Assembly (NCBI GenBank): GCA_023300835.1
Contig: JALZVB010000276.1
Location: 1 to 11,927, forward strand
Source of the DNA: Saprospiraceae bacterium
Lineage (GTDB): Bacteria > Bacteroidota > Bacteroidia > Chitinophagales > Saprospiraceae
Direction of reading: 5' to 3'
Length of the DNA: 11,927 bases
Position 1 is the stretch's first letter. Each line of letters opens with the position of its first letter. Below are positions 1 through 6,959 of this stretch, piece by piece. Under the pieces are notes generated by a model that was given only the letters and a program-made list of their open reading frames with translations, searched no databases and was not told the origin of the DNA. Position numbers and translations under genes: made by a program.

Positions 1-2
1 AG

Positions 3-77
3 AAATTCCAAACTGAAAACATGTTACCCGCAGGTCATCTTGATTATGAAACATTGACGGCTTTGGGATTTAATTAA
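3..77 (+). CDS. 3' end of an unidentified CDS (partial, truncated by the window edge)
   Basis: Only one forward frame is open from the window edge to a sensible stop. It gives 24 residues ending in ETLTALGFN and a TAA at 75-77. The other two forward frames hit stops at once or within about 20 codons. The next gene starts 55 bp later on the same strand, so this fits the tail of an upstream co-directional gene. The fragment is too short to assign a family, and it could be a chance open frame. Confidence 0.45.
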   Translation, partial: KFQTENMLPAGHLDYETLTALGFN

Positions 78-132
78 TTACTGATTAAGCAGTCTGAGGA
101 TTGAAATAATAAGAACCCAAACTACATTAACC

Positions 133-726
133 ATGAGAGTAACCATATACTCTGCCTCTAGTGCGACAATACATAAACAATACTTTGATGCGGCGAGAGA
201 ACTTGCGGAGTATCTGCATAAGGCAAAAGTAGAAATAGTTTTTGGTGGTGGCGCTACTGGACTTATGGGACAACTTGCAGATACTTATGTCGAACTTGGC
301 GGTGATATACTAGGCATCATGCCACAGTTTATGAAAGATATAGAATGGGCACATCCTGGTGTCAAGCGCTTCATATTTACGGAGACTATGAATCAGCGTA
401 AAGAGAAACTGATAGAAGGGACAGATGCTATAATTGCACTGCCAGGAGGGACAGGTACTTTAGAAGAACTCTTTGAAGTTATAACATTGAAGCGCCTAGG
501 ATTATTTACCAAACCTATAATCATCCTCAATACCAATGGTTATTACGATCACCTCAGAGCTATGTTGGAGCACTGTGTGACCGAGGATTTCATGATAGAG
601 AAACATCTGACTATGTGGTCATTTGTAGATCATCCACATGAGGTATTCCCAGCTATACAATCTGCAGAAGAATGGAAAGAAGATGCTATTAATTATACTG
701 TGCCTAGGGAAGTAGATTCTCTTTAG
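133..726 (+). CDS. LOG-family protein (TIGR00730-type), probable nucleoside 5'-monophosphate phosphoribohydrolase
   Basis: This is a 197-residue cytoplasmic Rossmann-fold protein of normal length for the LOG / 'lysine decarboxylase-like' family. Family members hydrolyse the N-glycosidic bond of cytokinin riboside 5'-monophosphates or AMP, releasing the base and ribose 5-phosphate. The older label lysine decarboxylase is known to be wrong. Visible signatures are the nucleotide-binding loop VFGGGATGLMG (about residues 36-46), the M-x-x-RK motif (M86, R89, K90) and the hallmark PGGTGTLEE (104-112) with the conserved Glu at 112. The ATG at 133 places the first beta strand (RVTIYSASS) directly at the N-terminus, as expected. 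No Shine-Dalgarno is seen. The gene may be cotranscribed with the truncated upstream gene, and a possible terminator follows it. The family call is firm; the true substrate (cytokinin, AMP or another nucleotide) cannot be read from sequence. Confidence 0.93.
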   Translation: MRVTIYSASSATIHKQYFDAARELAEYLHKAKVEIVFGGGATGLMGQLADTYVELGGDILGIMPQFMKDIEWAHPGVKRFIFTETMNQRKEKLIEGTDAIIALPGGTGTLEELFEVITLKRLGLFTKPIIILNTNGYYDHLRAMLEHCVTEDFMIEKHLTMWSFVDHPHEVFPAIQSAEEWKEDAINYTVPREVDSL

Positions 727-735
727 ATGATTTGT

Positions 736-771
736 AGAATCACCTTCATGCTGGATACGATTCTTTTTTTT
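736..771 (+). terminator. Possible intrinsic terminator after the LOG-family gene
   Basis: An inverted repeat of 6 bp (AGAATC at 736-741, GATTCT at 759-764) with a further CC/GG pair inside it runs straight into eight T residues (764-771). It starts 10 bp after the stop codon at 726. The stem is short and the loop is long, so it is weaker than the other terminators in the window, but the position and T-tract fit. It would separate the LOG gene from the lipoprotein-sigma-barrel unit. Confidence 0.45.
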
Positions 772-945
772 ATTTGAATCAAACCTAATTTTTAACAAGC
801 CTAAGGTTACAATACAATCAAGAAGTTTAATTACCTTATAATAAATTTCTATTTGCCATCACGCAACACTTTTGACGCTATGTCTATATAAGAATTGTCG
901 ACGTGTGATAGAATTAAATCTTAGCATTCAATAAAAGTTTGAAAT

Positions 946-3912
946 ATGTTAAAAATGAAATATATACTTCTACTGCTCCTAGTTATAGGGCTATTTACAG
1001 CCTGTAATGATGACGATATCTTAGGGGAATCGGAAATAACAACGATAACGCCTGGCCCTCAGAATAGAATTGTGGCTTCCGTATCTGGTATAGTTGTAGA
1101 TCAGCAGGATAAACCGATGCAGGATTTGGAACTTAATTTTAGAGGGACAACTTATACGACAGATGTTAATGGATATTTTAGAATAATAGATACACCTACC
1201 TCTGATCAAGGCGGTTACCTGACATTTACACAGTCTGGATATTACAATAATTATAAGTATTTCTATCCTGAAGCTGGTAAGCAGTCATTTGTAAGAGTAA
1301 GAATGGTAGCGGAAAAGTTATCAGGAGATTTTAGAACTGTAGAAGGCGGTATAATACAAGTTGATGGTGGTGCAACGGTAGCTTTTGATCCCAACTCTAT
1401 TGTAGATGGTAATAATGACCCTTATACAGGCTCTGTGAACGTATATGCCTATTGGTATAACCCTAGCTCTGGTGTATTGCAAGAAGAAATGCCTGGAGAC
1501 CTGAGAGGAATCAATCTGGAAGAACAAGCGGTACAATTGGCTACCTATGGTATGATGGCTGTAAATCTTAAGGATGCAAGCGGTAATAAATTGCAGATTG
1601 CAGACGGACAGAAAGCAACATTGACTTTCCCTATTCCTTCTGAATTAATAAACGATGTACCAGAAAAGATTGCCACTTGGTCTTATGATGAAGGCGGAAT
1701 CAACGAAGCAGGTAATCAAACGCAAGGCGGTTACTGGAACGAAGAAAGTACGGCTCAACTTATAGATGGACAGTATGTAACTGAAGTAACTCACTTTTCT
1801 TTTTGGAATTGTGATGTCCCATTCCCACTTGTAGAAATCTACGGTAAGCTTGTAGATCAGAATGGACAATCCTTGAAATATTATGACATATGTATATCGG
1901 TATTGTCTGGATTTAGGACGGGATATGGCTGGACAGATAGTAACGGTGGCTTCAGAGGAAAAGTACCTAAAGATGAACGTCTGCTTCTGGTTGTCAAAGA
2001 TGAATGCGGCAATGTTGTTTTTGAACAAGCCATAGGACCTTTCTCAGAGGAAACTTCTCTTGGAGATATTATAATTGAACTAGAGGAACAGACTATAATA
2101 GAAGGTAGGCTTCTATGTGATGGTGTTCCTGTGACAAATGGTTATGCACTGCTAAGGATCAATGACCGGAAAAATTATATCATAGATGTAGATGAGAATG
2201 GAAATTTTGAGTTTATCTTGAGTGGGAACTGTCCTTCTTTATCCGTAACCCTTGTTGGATGGAATTTAGATCAAGTATCAACCTCTGACCCTCTAGTGAA
2301 TAATAACTTGACAGAATTCTGGGACGTAGGCGACCTAGAAACATGTGAAAATGAATTAGATGAATATATAATTGTAAAGGTTGATGATTTTCAATTTATA
2401 ATTACAGACCCATCAGCTAGTATAAGGGATGGCAGATTACAGATTACTGGATTCCATCAAGAGTTAGAAGAGTCATTTGCTGAATTTGTTTTTAAGACCT
2501 GGGACCTTGGCACTATAAACGATATTGAAAGAGTCAATATTGGTTCTTATAGGGACAATGTTTTTTCTCAATATTCTTGCTTTGATATAACAAGTTGTTC
2601 AGTTATTGATATGAATTTAACTATGACTTCTTTTTTAGTTGATGATTATATAATGGGGGAATATATGGTAGAACAAAACGGAGAGGTATTCATGGGTTCT
2701 TTTCGCGTAAAGTTGGATGAGGTAAAACTAGAGACTAAGATATCTGGCATGTTCTTTCTAGATACCAATTGTGATGGTATCAGAAATAATGGTGAGAATG
2801 GTGATCAATTGGCCGGTTCTAGGTTGGATGTTTATAGCGAAAGTGGTGAATTGATACAGAGTATATCAGCAGGTCCTAATGGAGAATATGAAATATCTAA
2901 TTTAATAGCAGGAAACTATAATGTTTTTCCAATACCTCCTATCGCTCACGTGTTCACAGATCTCAATATCGGCACAGATTCTACGATTGACAATGATGTA
3001 GACCCTTCTACTGGATCAACAGCGTTGTTTGAAGTTGGAACAACTAACTTTGATAACATCGATTTCGGTATCAAATACGGTGGCACAATGATCTGTAATG
3101 ATTCTATTCAAGGGGCTTTTTGTGGTGGACTTGGAAGTATTTATATGGAGGCATTTGACATGCTGGGTGCAGGGTATTCCTTTCTGATTACAGATGCTGC
3201 AGGACAACTTGTAGTTAGTGTTGATGAGAGATTTAACAACTGGGTAATCGTAAGCCTAAAGCCTGGAACATACACATATGTTATCGAGAGTTCTAATAAT
3301 GGAAGATGTGAAAAAACTTTTGAGGTTGAACTACTTACGGGGACTGGTAATACTGACTGTCAATATGTTACATCTGGATCTTGTGACCAAGGAGAACTAA
3401 TGTTTGAAATTTTTGGAGAGTGCGAAGCGACAACCTATCTATGGTCTAATGGAGCGACTACTCCAGATATTATAGCAGGAGAAGGTACTTATTCTCTTAC
3501 AGTTACGGATGCTAATGGTTGTACAGCTGTAATAGAAGACATAGAAACGGGGAGTGGCTCAGAGGTAAATGCTATTTTTGGTTTTGTCTGGATTGAAGAA
3601 TTTGGAAATGATTTTTACGATGCCGATGAGCAATTCGCAGATAGCCTTTTGGTAGAATTATTCTATGCTGAAAATCTTATTGATCCTATTCAAACTACAA
3701 TTATGAGCTTTTTTGATGGATATAGCTTTTTTGATTTAGAACCTAATAGAGATTATGTTGTCCGATTTGTAACTGATCTACAATTTGTTAATCAGAATGC
3801 TGCTAATGAATCTATTGATAGTGATGCTGATCCATTGACTGGTTTTACAGATCCAATATCAATGGGTGATTGTGGACAGATTCCTAATATATCAGCAGGA
3901 ATAATAAATTAA
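946..3912 (+). CDS. Large multidomain surface-type lipoprotein (carboxypeptidase-regulatory-like, SdrD_B-like and SprB-repeat domains)
   Basis: 988 residues. The N-terminus is a lipoprotein signal: Lys, a hydrophobic core, and the lipobox LFTAC with Cys20. Acidic residues follow at once (CNDDD), which resembles the lipoprotein export signal that sends Bacteroidota lipoproteins to the cell surface. Translation may start at Met1 or at Met4 (955). Domains in order: a carboxypeptidase-regulatory-like beta-sandwich (about 46-125); a module of about 165 residues ending in VTHFSFWNCD (281-290); further carboxypeptidase-regulatory-like segments near 297-380 and 382-450; a Cys-containing beta-rich region (about 460-595); an SdrD_B-like domain (598-710) with a D606-N608-D610-G...E617 Ca-binding-like loop; a SprB-type repeat (about 822-870, with YLWSNG and VTDANGC); and a second SdrD_B-like segment (about 875-988). 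There is no catalytic motif and no C-terminal sorting domain, so it should be held by its lipid anchor. It lies six bases before an ECF sigma gene and probably heads that operon. A role as sensor, adhesin or partner of the downstream beta-barrel protein is inference. Confidence 0.85.
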   Translation: MLKMKYILLLLLVIGLFTACNDDDILGESEITTITPGPQNRIVASVSGIVVDQQDKPMQDLELNFRGTTYTTDVNGYFRIIDTPTSDQGGYLTFTQSGYYNNYKYFYPEAGKQSFVRVRMVAEKLSGDFRTVEGGIIQVDGGATVAFDPNSIVDGNNDPYTGSVNVYAYWYNPSSGVLQEEMPGDLRGINLEEQAVQLATYGMMAVNLKDASGNKLQIADGQKATLTFPIPSELINDVPEKIATWSYDEGGINEAGNQTQGGYWNEESTAQLIDGQYVTEVTHFSFWNCDVPFPLVEIYGKLVDQNGQSLKYYDICISVLSGFRTGYGWTDSNGGFRGKVPKDERLLLVVKDECGNVVFEQAIGPFSEETSLGDIIIELEEQTIIEGRLLCDGVPVTNGYALLRINDRKNYIIDVDENGNFEFILSGNCPSLSVTLVGWNLDQVSTSDPLVNNNLTEFWDVGDLETCENELDEYIIVKVDDFQFIITDPSASIRDGRLQITGFHQELEESFAEFVFKTWDLGTINDIERVNIGSYRDNVFSQYSCFDITSCSVIDMNLTMTSFLVDDYIMGEYMVEQNGEVFMGSFRVKLDEVKLETKISGMFFLDTNCDGIRNNGENGDQLAGSRLDVYSESGELIQSISAGPNGEYEISNLIAGNYNVFPIPPIAHVFTDLNIGTDSTIDNDVDPSTGSTALFEVGTTNFDNIDFGIKYGGTMICNDSIQGAFCGGLGSIYMEAFDMLGAGYSFLITDAAGQLVVSVDERFNNWVIVSLKPGTYTYVIESSNNGRCEKTFEVELLTGTGNTDCQYVTSGSCDQGELMFEIFGECEATTYLWSNGATTPDIIAGEGTYSLTVTDANGCTAVIEDIETGSGSEVNAIFGFVWIEEFGNDFYDADEQFADSLLVELFYAENLIDPIQTTIMSFFDGYSFFDLEPNRDYVVRFVTDLQFVNQNAANESIDSDADPLTGFTDPISMGDCGQIPNISAGIIN

Positions 3913-3918
3913 TTCCTA

Positions 3919-4485
3919 TTGGGTAAAAAATATAACATAGAAGAAATCATAGAAGGTTGCAAGAATAAGCAACCTATATATCAACGAGCCCTGGTGGATG
4001 GTTTCTCTGATCTGTTATATTCTATTAGCCTGAGATATGTAGGACATCCTGCAACGGCACAAGATGTATTACAAGAAGCCTTTATCAGAATTTTTAAAGC
4101 TTTCAAAAATTATGATTCTGATAAAGGTTCTCTTTCTGCTTGGATGAGAAAAATTACTGTAAACGAGGCATTGAAGTCACTCAACAAAAAGAAAGTTAAA
4201 TACAGTACACTTTCTGTTGACTTCAATGAGAAGTATGGCGTTGCGCCAGAGATATTACGTAAGATGGATGCCGAAGATTTACTTAAAGTTGTACAATCAC
4301 TGCCAGAGGGATATCGACAAGTGTTCAACCTCTCTGTTATAGAAGGATACTCTCATAAAGAAATCTCTCAGTTACTAGGTATTCAACCGGTCTCTTCTAG
4401 ATCCAATCTATCAAGAGCCAAGCAAATCTTAAGAAAAAAATTAAATAGTTTTAAAAATAGTGAGACATGGGTCAGAACGAACTAG
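3919..4485 (+). CDS. ECF-type RNA polymerase sigma factor (sigma-70 family), TTG start
   Basis: 188 residues with the two-domain layout of Bacteroidota ECF sigma factors. Region 2 spans about residues 23-91 (LYSISLRYVGHPATAQDVLQ, WMRKITVNEALK), for core binding and -10 recognition. Region 4 spans about 119-176 (LPEGYRQVFNLSVIEGYSHK, then EISQLLGI and SRSNLSRAKQILRKKL), a helix-turn-helix for the -35 element. The start must be non-ATG: an in-frame stop lies at 3910-3912, which is also the lipoprotein stop, and the first in-frame ATG falls inside region 2 (residue 76). TTG at 3919 gives the expected N-terminal helix (IEEIIEGCKNKQ). The six-base gap upstream and the 19-bp overlap with the next gene suggest translational coupling across all three genes. 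The family is certain; the regulon is unknown. It is probably controlled by the anti-sigma-like protein encoded directly downstream. Confidence 0.93.
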   Translation: MGKKYNIEEIIEGCKNKQPIYQRALVDGFSDLLYSISLRYVGHPATAQDVLQEAFIRIFKAFKNYDSDKGSLSAWMRKITVNEALKSLNKKKVKYSTLSVDFNEKYGVAPEILRKMDAEDLLKVVQSLPEGYRQVFNLSVIEGYSHKEISQLLGIQPVSSRSNLSRAKQILRKKLNSFKNSETWVRTN

Positions 4486-5915
4486 ATAACTTTATAAAAG
4501 ATTCTCTCTATAATCGCAGGACACCTATTGACAATGATGTGCTATGGCAGAATATAACTCGTAAAAAGAAAGTTGACACAGCTGCTTTGTTTTTTAAAGT
4601 ATTTGTTACATCACTTTTACTGATTGTTATAACAGCTTTTTTCTTTAATAACACCTTCACAAATATTACTGGCAATGCAGGCCTTGATAAAGACAAGGGC
4701 ACCTATAATTCAGATTCTAATATTAAGGATCTAGAAAATGCAACTACAATAAATAATAGAATTGTTGAAAGTGAAACAGTTATAACTAACAACTCAAACC
4801 AAAATTTTCACCAAAGTGTAAATAAGAAGACTATTACAAAATCCTCAATTCCAAATGCAAAAAACACTACAAGCGTTGTTAATTCTAAGAATAATACGCT
4901 GTCAAAACAATTGAATTCCGCCCATACAATCCAAAACGCAGTCTTCCACAATCAAAAAACCACTGACTTAAAAGAAAATAAAATAGATAATCCATTAGGC
5001 CAAACTATTGCACCTATAGGAAACTCATATGTGTTAGCTAATGAACAAGTAGAAAAAAGTAAGAAATTTTATCAGCCGGTTCCAATTGACAATAAAGTTA
5101 TAACCGTATCTGAGTTAGAAAGGAAATCTTATTTGTTACCAAATGAAAATAGTGTTTTGACACTAAGCGAAGGCAGAAAAGATAAGATAGAATGCTATGA
5201 CTACAATAAGAAAAAACCTAAAGTTACTGTAGAGGCATATTCGTCTATTGATTATATAAATAATCAGTTGAGCAGTGTATCCGACATTGATAACTATCTA
5301 CAAGACAGAAAAAGAACACAATCCCAGAAAGAAGGTTACCGAAGTGGACTTAGAATAAAGTATGCACTCAATAATGGCATATTTATAAAAGCAGGAATCG
5401 AACATGGTCTCGTAAAAGAAACATTTAACTTAGTTGAAACTACAGAAGAAACAAGGATCCTTCCTGACCAATTATTAGAAACGATAACTACTGGTGACAC
5501 TACGATTTATATTTATGGTCCAGGTCCTGTGTTTTTTACAGAAACTACGACTTGGAACGTTCATAACACCTATAGAACTTGGGACATACCTCTTATGTTG
5601 GGATACCAACATGGAATAGGAAAATTGAATTTTGGGGTAGAAGCGGGTGCAACATATAACCTTTCACATAATGTAGAAGGGTATCTGTTAGCAGAATCTG
5701 GTACACCTGAAGTCATCACAGATATGTTTAAGTCTCGACTTTATACAACATTGACCGGTGGATTATTTGTTGGTTATAACCTTAATAATAAATGGGATGT
5801 TTCTGCATACAGTAGTTTCAGGCGACCATTGACGCATATCAACTCCAGTGAGAATATGATCAATCAGAAATTGACTATTGCTGGATTAGGTGTTTCTATG
5901 GGGTATACATTTTAG
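4467..5915 (+). CDS. Putative dual-membrane-spanning anti-sigma factor: cytoplasmic head, one TM helix, long linker, C-terminal outer-membrane beta-barrel (Dma-like)
   Basis: 482 residues. The cytoplasmic head (1-37) is short and charged, with ELDNFIKDSLYNRR and DVLWQNI; this pattern is typical of the N-termini encoded next to ECF sigma genes in Bacteroidota. TRKKK (31-35) gives a positive-inside flank to a single hydrophobic helix at about 40-60. Next comes a linker of about 190 residues rich in Asn, Thr, Lys and Ser (61-251), long enough to cross the periplasm. From residue 252 to the end there are alternating beta strands (KVTVEAYSS, GLRIKYALNNGIFIKAGIEH, WDIPLMLGYQH, LNFGVEAGATYNLS, LTGGLFVGYNL, WDVSAYSSFRRPL, LTIAGLGVSMGYTF). 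The protein ends in Phe, as outer-membrane barrels do, and about eight strands are expected. The gene overlaps the sigma gene by 19 bp. Dma proteins of this plan are known from Bacteroides thetaiotaomicron as anti-sigma factors; membership here is inferred from architecture. The alternative is a barrel protein with an uncleaved signal anchor and no regulatory role. Confidence 0.75.
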   Translation: MGQNELDNFIKDSLYNRRTPIDNDVLWQNITRKKKVDTAALFFKVFVTSLLLIVITAFFFNNTFTNITGNAGLDKDKGTYNSDSNIKDLENATTINNRIVESETVITNNSNQNFHQSVNKKTITKSSIPNAKNTTSVVNSKNNTLSKQLNSAHTIQNAVFHNQKTTDLKENKIDNPLGQTIAPIGNSYVLANEQVEKSKKFYQPVPIDNKVITVSELERKSYLLPNENSVLTLSEGRKDKIECYDYNKKKPKVTVEAYSSIDYINNQLSSVSDIDNYLQDRKRTQSQKEGYRSGLRIKYALNNGIFIKAGIEHGLVKETFNLVETTEETRILPDQLLETITTGDTTIYIYGPGPVFFTETTTWNVHNTYRTWDIPLMLGYQHGIGKLNFGVEAGATYNLSHNVEGYLLAESGTPEVITDMFKSRLYTTLTGGLFVGYNLNNKWDVSAYSSFRRPLTHINSSENMINQKLTIAGLGVSMGYTF

Positions 5916-5952
5916 AGAATTGACGGTGTTCCCATATTGATGTAGAGTAGGT

Positions 5953-6840
5953 TTACAGAAATCCTTCGTGGATTAAAAATTGAGCCATCACCTCTAGTTT
6001 TTCATAGATTGTGTTTGGCTTTTTATGATTTGATCCCCAGTGAAAAAAACGCTTATAATTTTTCTCTAGATCATTCTTTCCGTATGCATTTAACCTTAAG
6101 TCGTATTTGAACTTAGGGGTCTTATTTACTATTTCCGGATTTACATATATTGTGCCTGATGCAATGTTTTCATCTTCACCATTGTAAACCAAAACACCAG
6201 GTCTATAACTGTCAGTATCTGTTAGAATAAATTGACCTACTGTTGTTATCCCATCTTTGATATGATATTTAGATTTTCCAGTTATTTTTTCTAGAGATAT
6301 ATTTCCAGGTTTTCTTTCTGTCAGTGGGCCTATTTTTTCTAATGTAAGCTTATAGTTTTTCTTTCTATTATCATTAGTTTCTAATAGTTTTTCATGTTCA
6401 GTTTTAGGTACAAAGTAGATCTGTTTTTCTACAAAAGCATTGAATTTTTCTTCATCCATTATGTGATCCTTAAAGAAACCGACCTTCTTTAAGTCTTTGA
6501 GACGTTGTTTGCCATATCTCATTATAGGGTTATAAGGTATGGTCGCAGTCAGTCCAGCAGTTGGAGAAATTACCTTGTATTGGTGATAAGCTTCTCTTGG
6601 CATTTTTTCATTTGGCAATTGTTCATAGTTGTAGATAGTGTCGATCAGTGATAAGACAATTTGTCCCTCTAGGTCAATTAATTCATACTTCTCTAATTTT
6701 CCTTTTTTATCAGCTTTTGTTTTTACCAAGTCATACCTGTGTACTTTATCTATCATGACTTTGCCATCTTTTAACTTTAGCTTTTGAGCATTGGCGTATG
6801 ACAAGGAAAATAGGGCAAGGATTATAAAGAATTGTTTCAT
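5953..6840 (-). CDS. Secreted protein of unknown function with Sec signal peptide
   Basis: 295 residues. A clear type I signal peptide (MKQFFIILALFSLSYANA, cleavage before Gln19) predicts export to the periplasm or beyond. No lipobox, transmembrane helix or C-terminal sorting domain is visible. The mature part is Lys-rich and mixed alpha/beta, with a basic beta-rich start (KLKLKDGKVMIDKVHRYDL), a central charged region (about 110-165), and a Gly/Tyr-containing stretch (190-235, with VGQFILTDTD and ASGTIYVNPEIV). I recognise no domain or catalytic motif. It lies downstream of the MoxR gene on the same strand but behind a hairpin terminator. It faces the beta-barrel gene tail to tail with 37 bp between them and no visible terminator there. 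It could be a lineage-specific conserved hypothetical; no function is proposed. Confidence 0.8.
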   Translation of the reverse strand: MKQFFIILALFSLSYANAQKLKLKDGKVMIDKVHRYDLVKTKADKKGKLEKYELIDLEGQIVLSLIDTIYNYEQLPNEKMPREAYHQYKVISPTAGLTATIPYNPIMRYGKQRLKDLKKVGFFKDHIMDEEKFNAFVEKQIYFVPKTEHEKLLETNDNRKKNYKLTLEKIGPLTERKPGNISLEKITGKSKYHIKDGITTVGQFILTDTDSYRPGVLVYNGEDENIASGTIYVNPEIVNKTPKFKYDLRLNAYGKNDLEKNYKRFFHWGSNHKKPNTIYEKLEVMAQFLIHEGFL

Positions 6841-6885
6841 GGTTATGTTGTATTAATTTATCTGCGTTAGTGTTAAGTTAAAACA

Positions 6886-6923
6886 ATTTCGCCTTGATCC
6901 AAATAATTGAACCAAGGCGAAAT
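6886..6923 (-). terminator. Hairpin terminator after the MoxR gene
   Basis: A perfect 11-bp inverted repeat (6886-6896 with 6913-6923, arms ATTTCGCCTTG / CAAGGCGAAAT) closes a 16-nt loop. It sits 36 bp past the MoxR stop codon. On the - strand the stem is followed by TGTTTTA, a modest U-tract; on the + strand by ATATTTT. It most likely ends the MoxR transcript, though the U-tract leaves room for read-through into the secreted-protein gene. Confidence 0.65.
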
Positions 6924-6959
6924 ATATTTTAACATTACTTTACTCTAAAGGCATAAAGA

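Noticed and set aside
727..945. A tRNA, riboswitch or small gene in the 219-bp gap before the lipoprotein gene
   Set aside because: Apart from the weak hairpin at 736-771 I found no cloverleaf, extended conserved-looking stems or credible short ORF.
1645..2028. - strand frame of 127 residues inside the lipoprotein gene, with smaller ones at 1021-1209, 1321-1536 and 3016-3207
   Set aside because: They lie opposite a well-supported long gene. Their composition is unlike a protein and they have no signals of their own.
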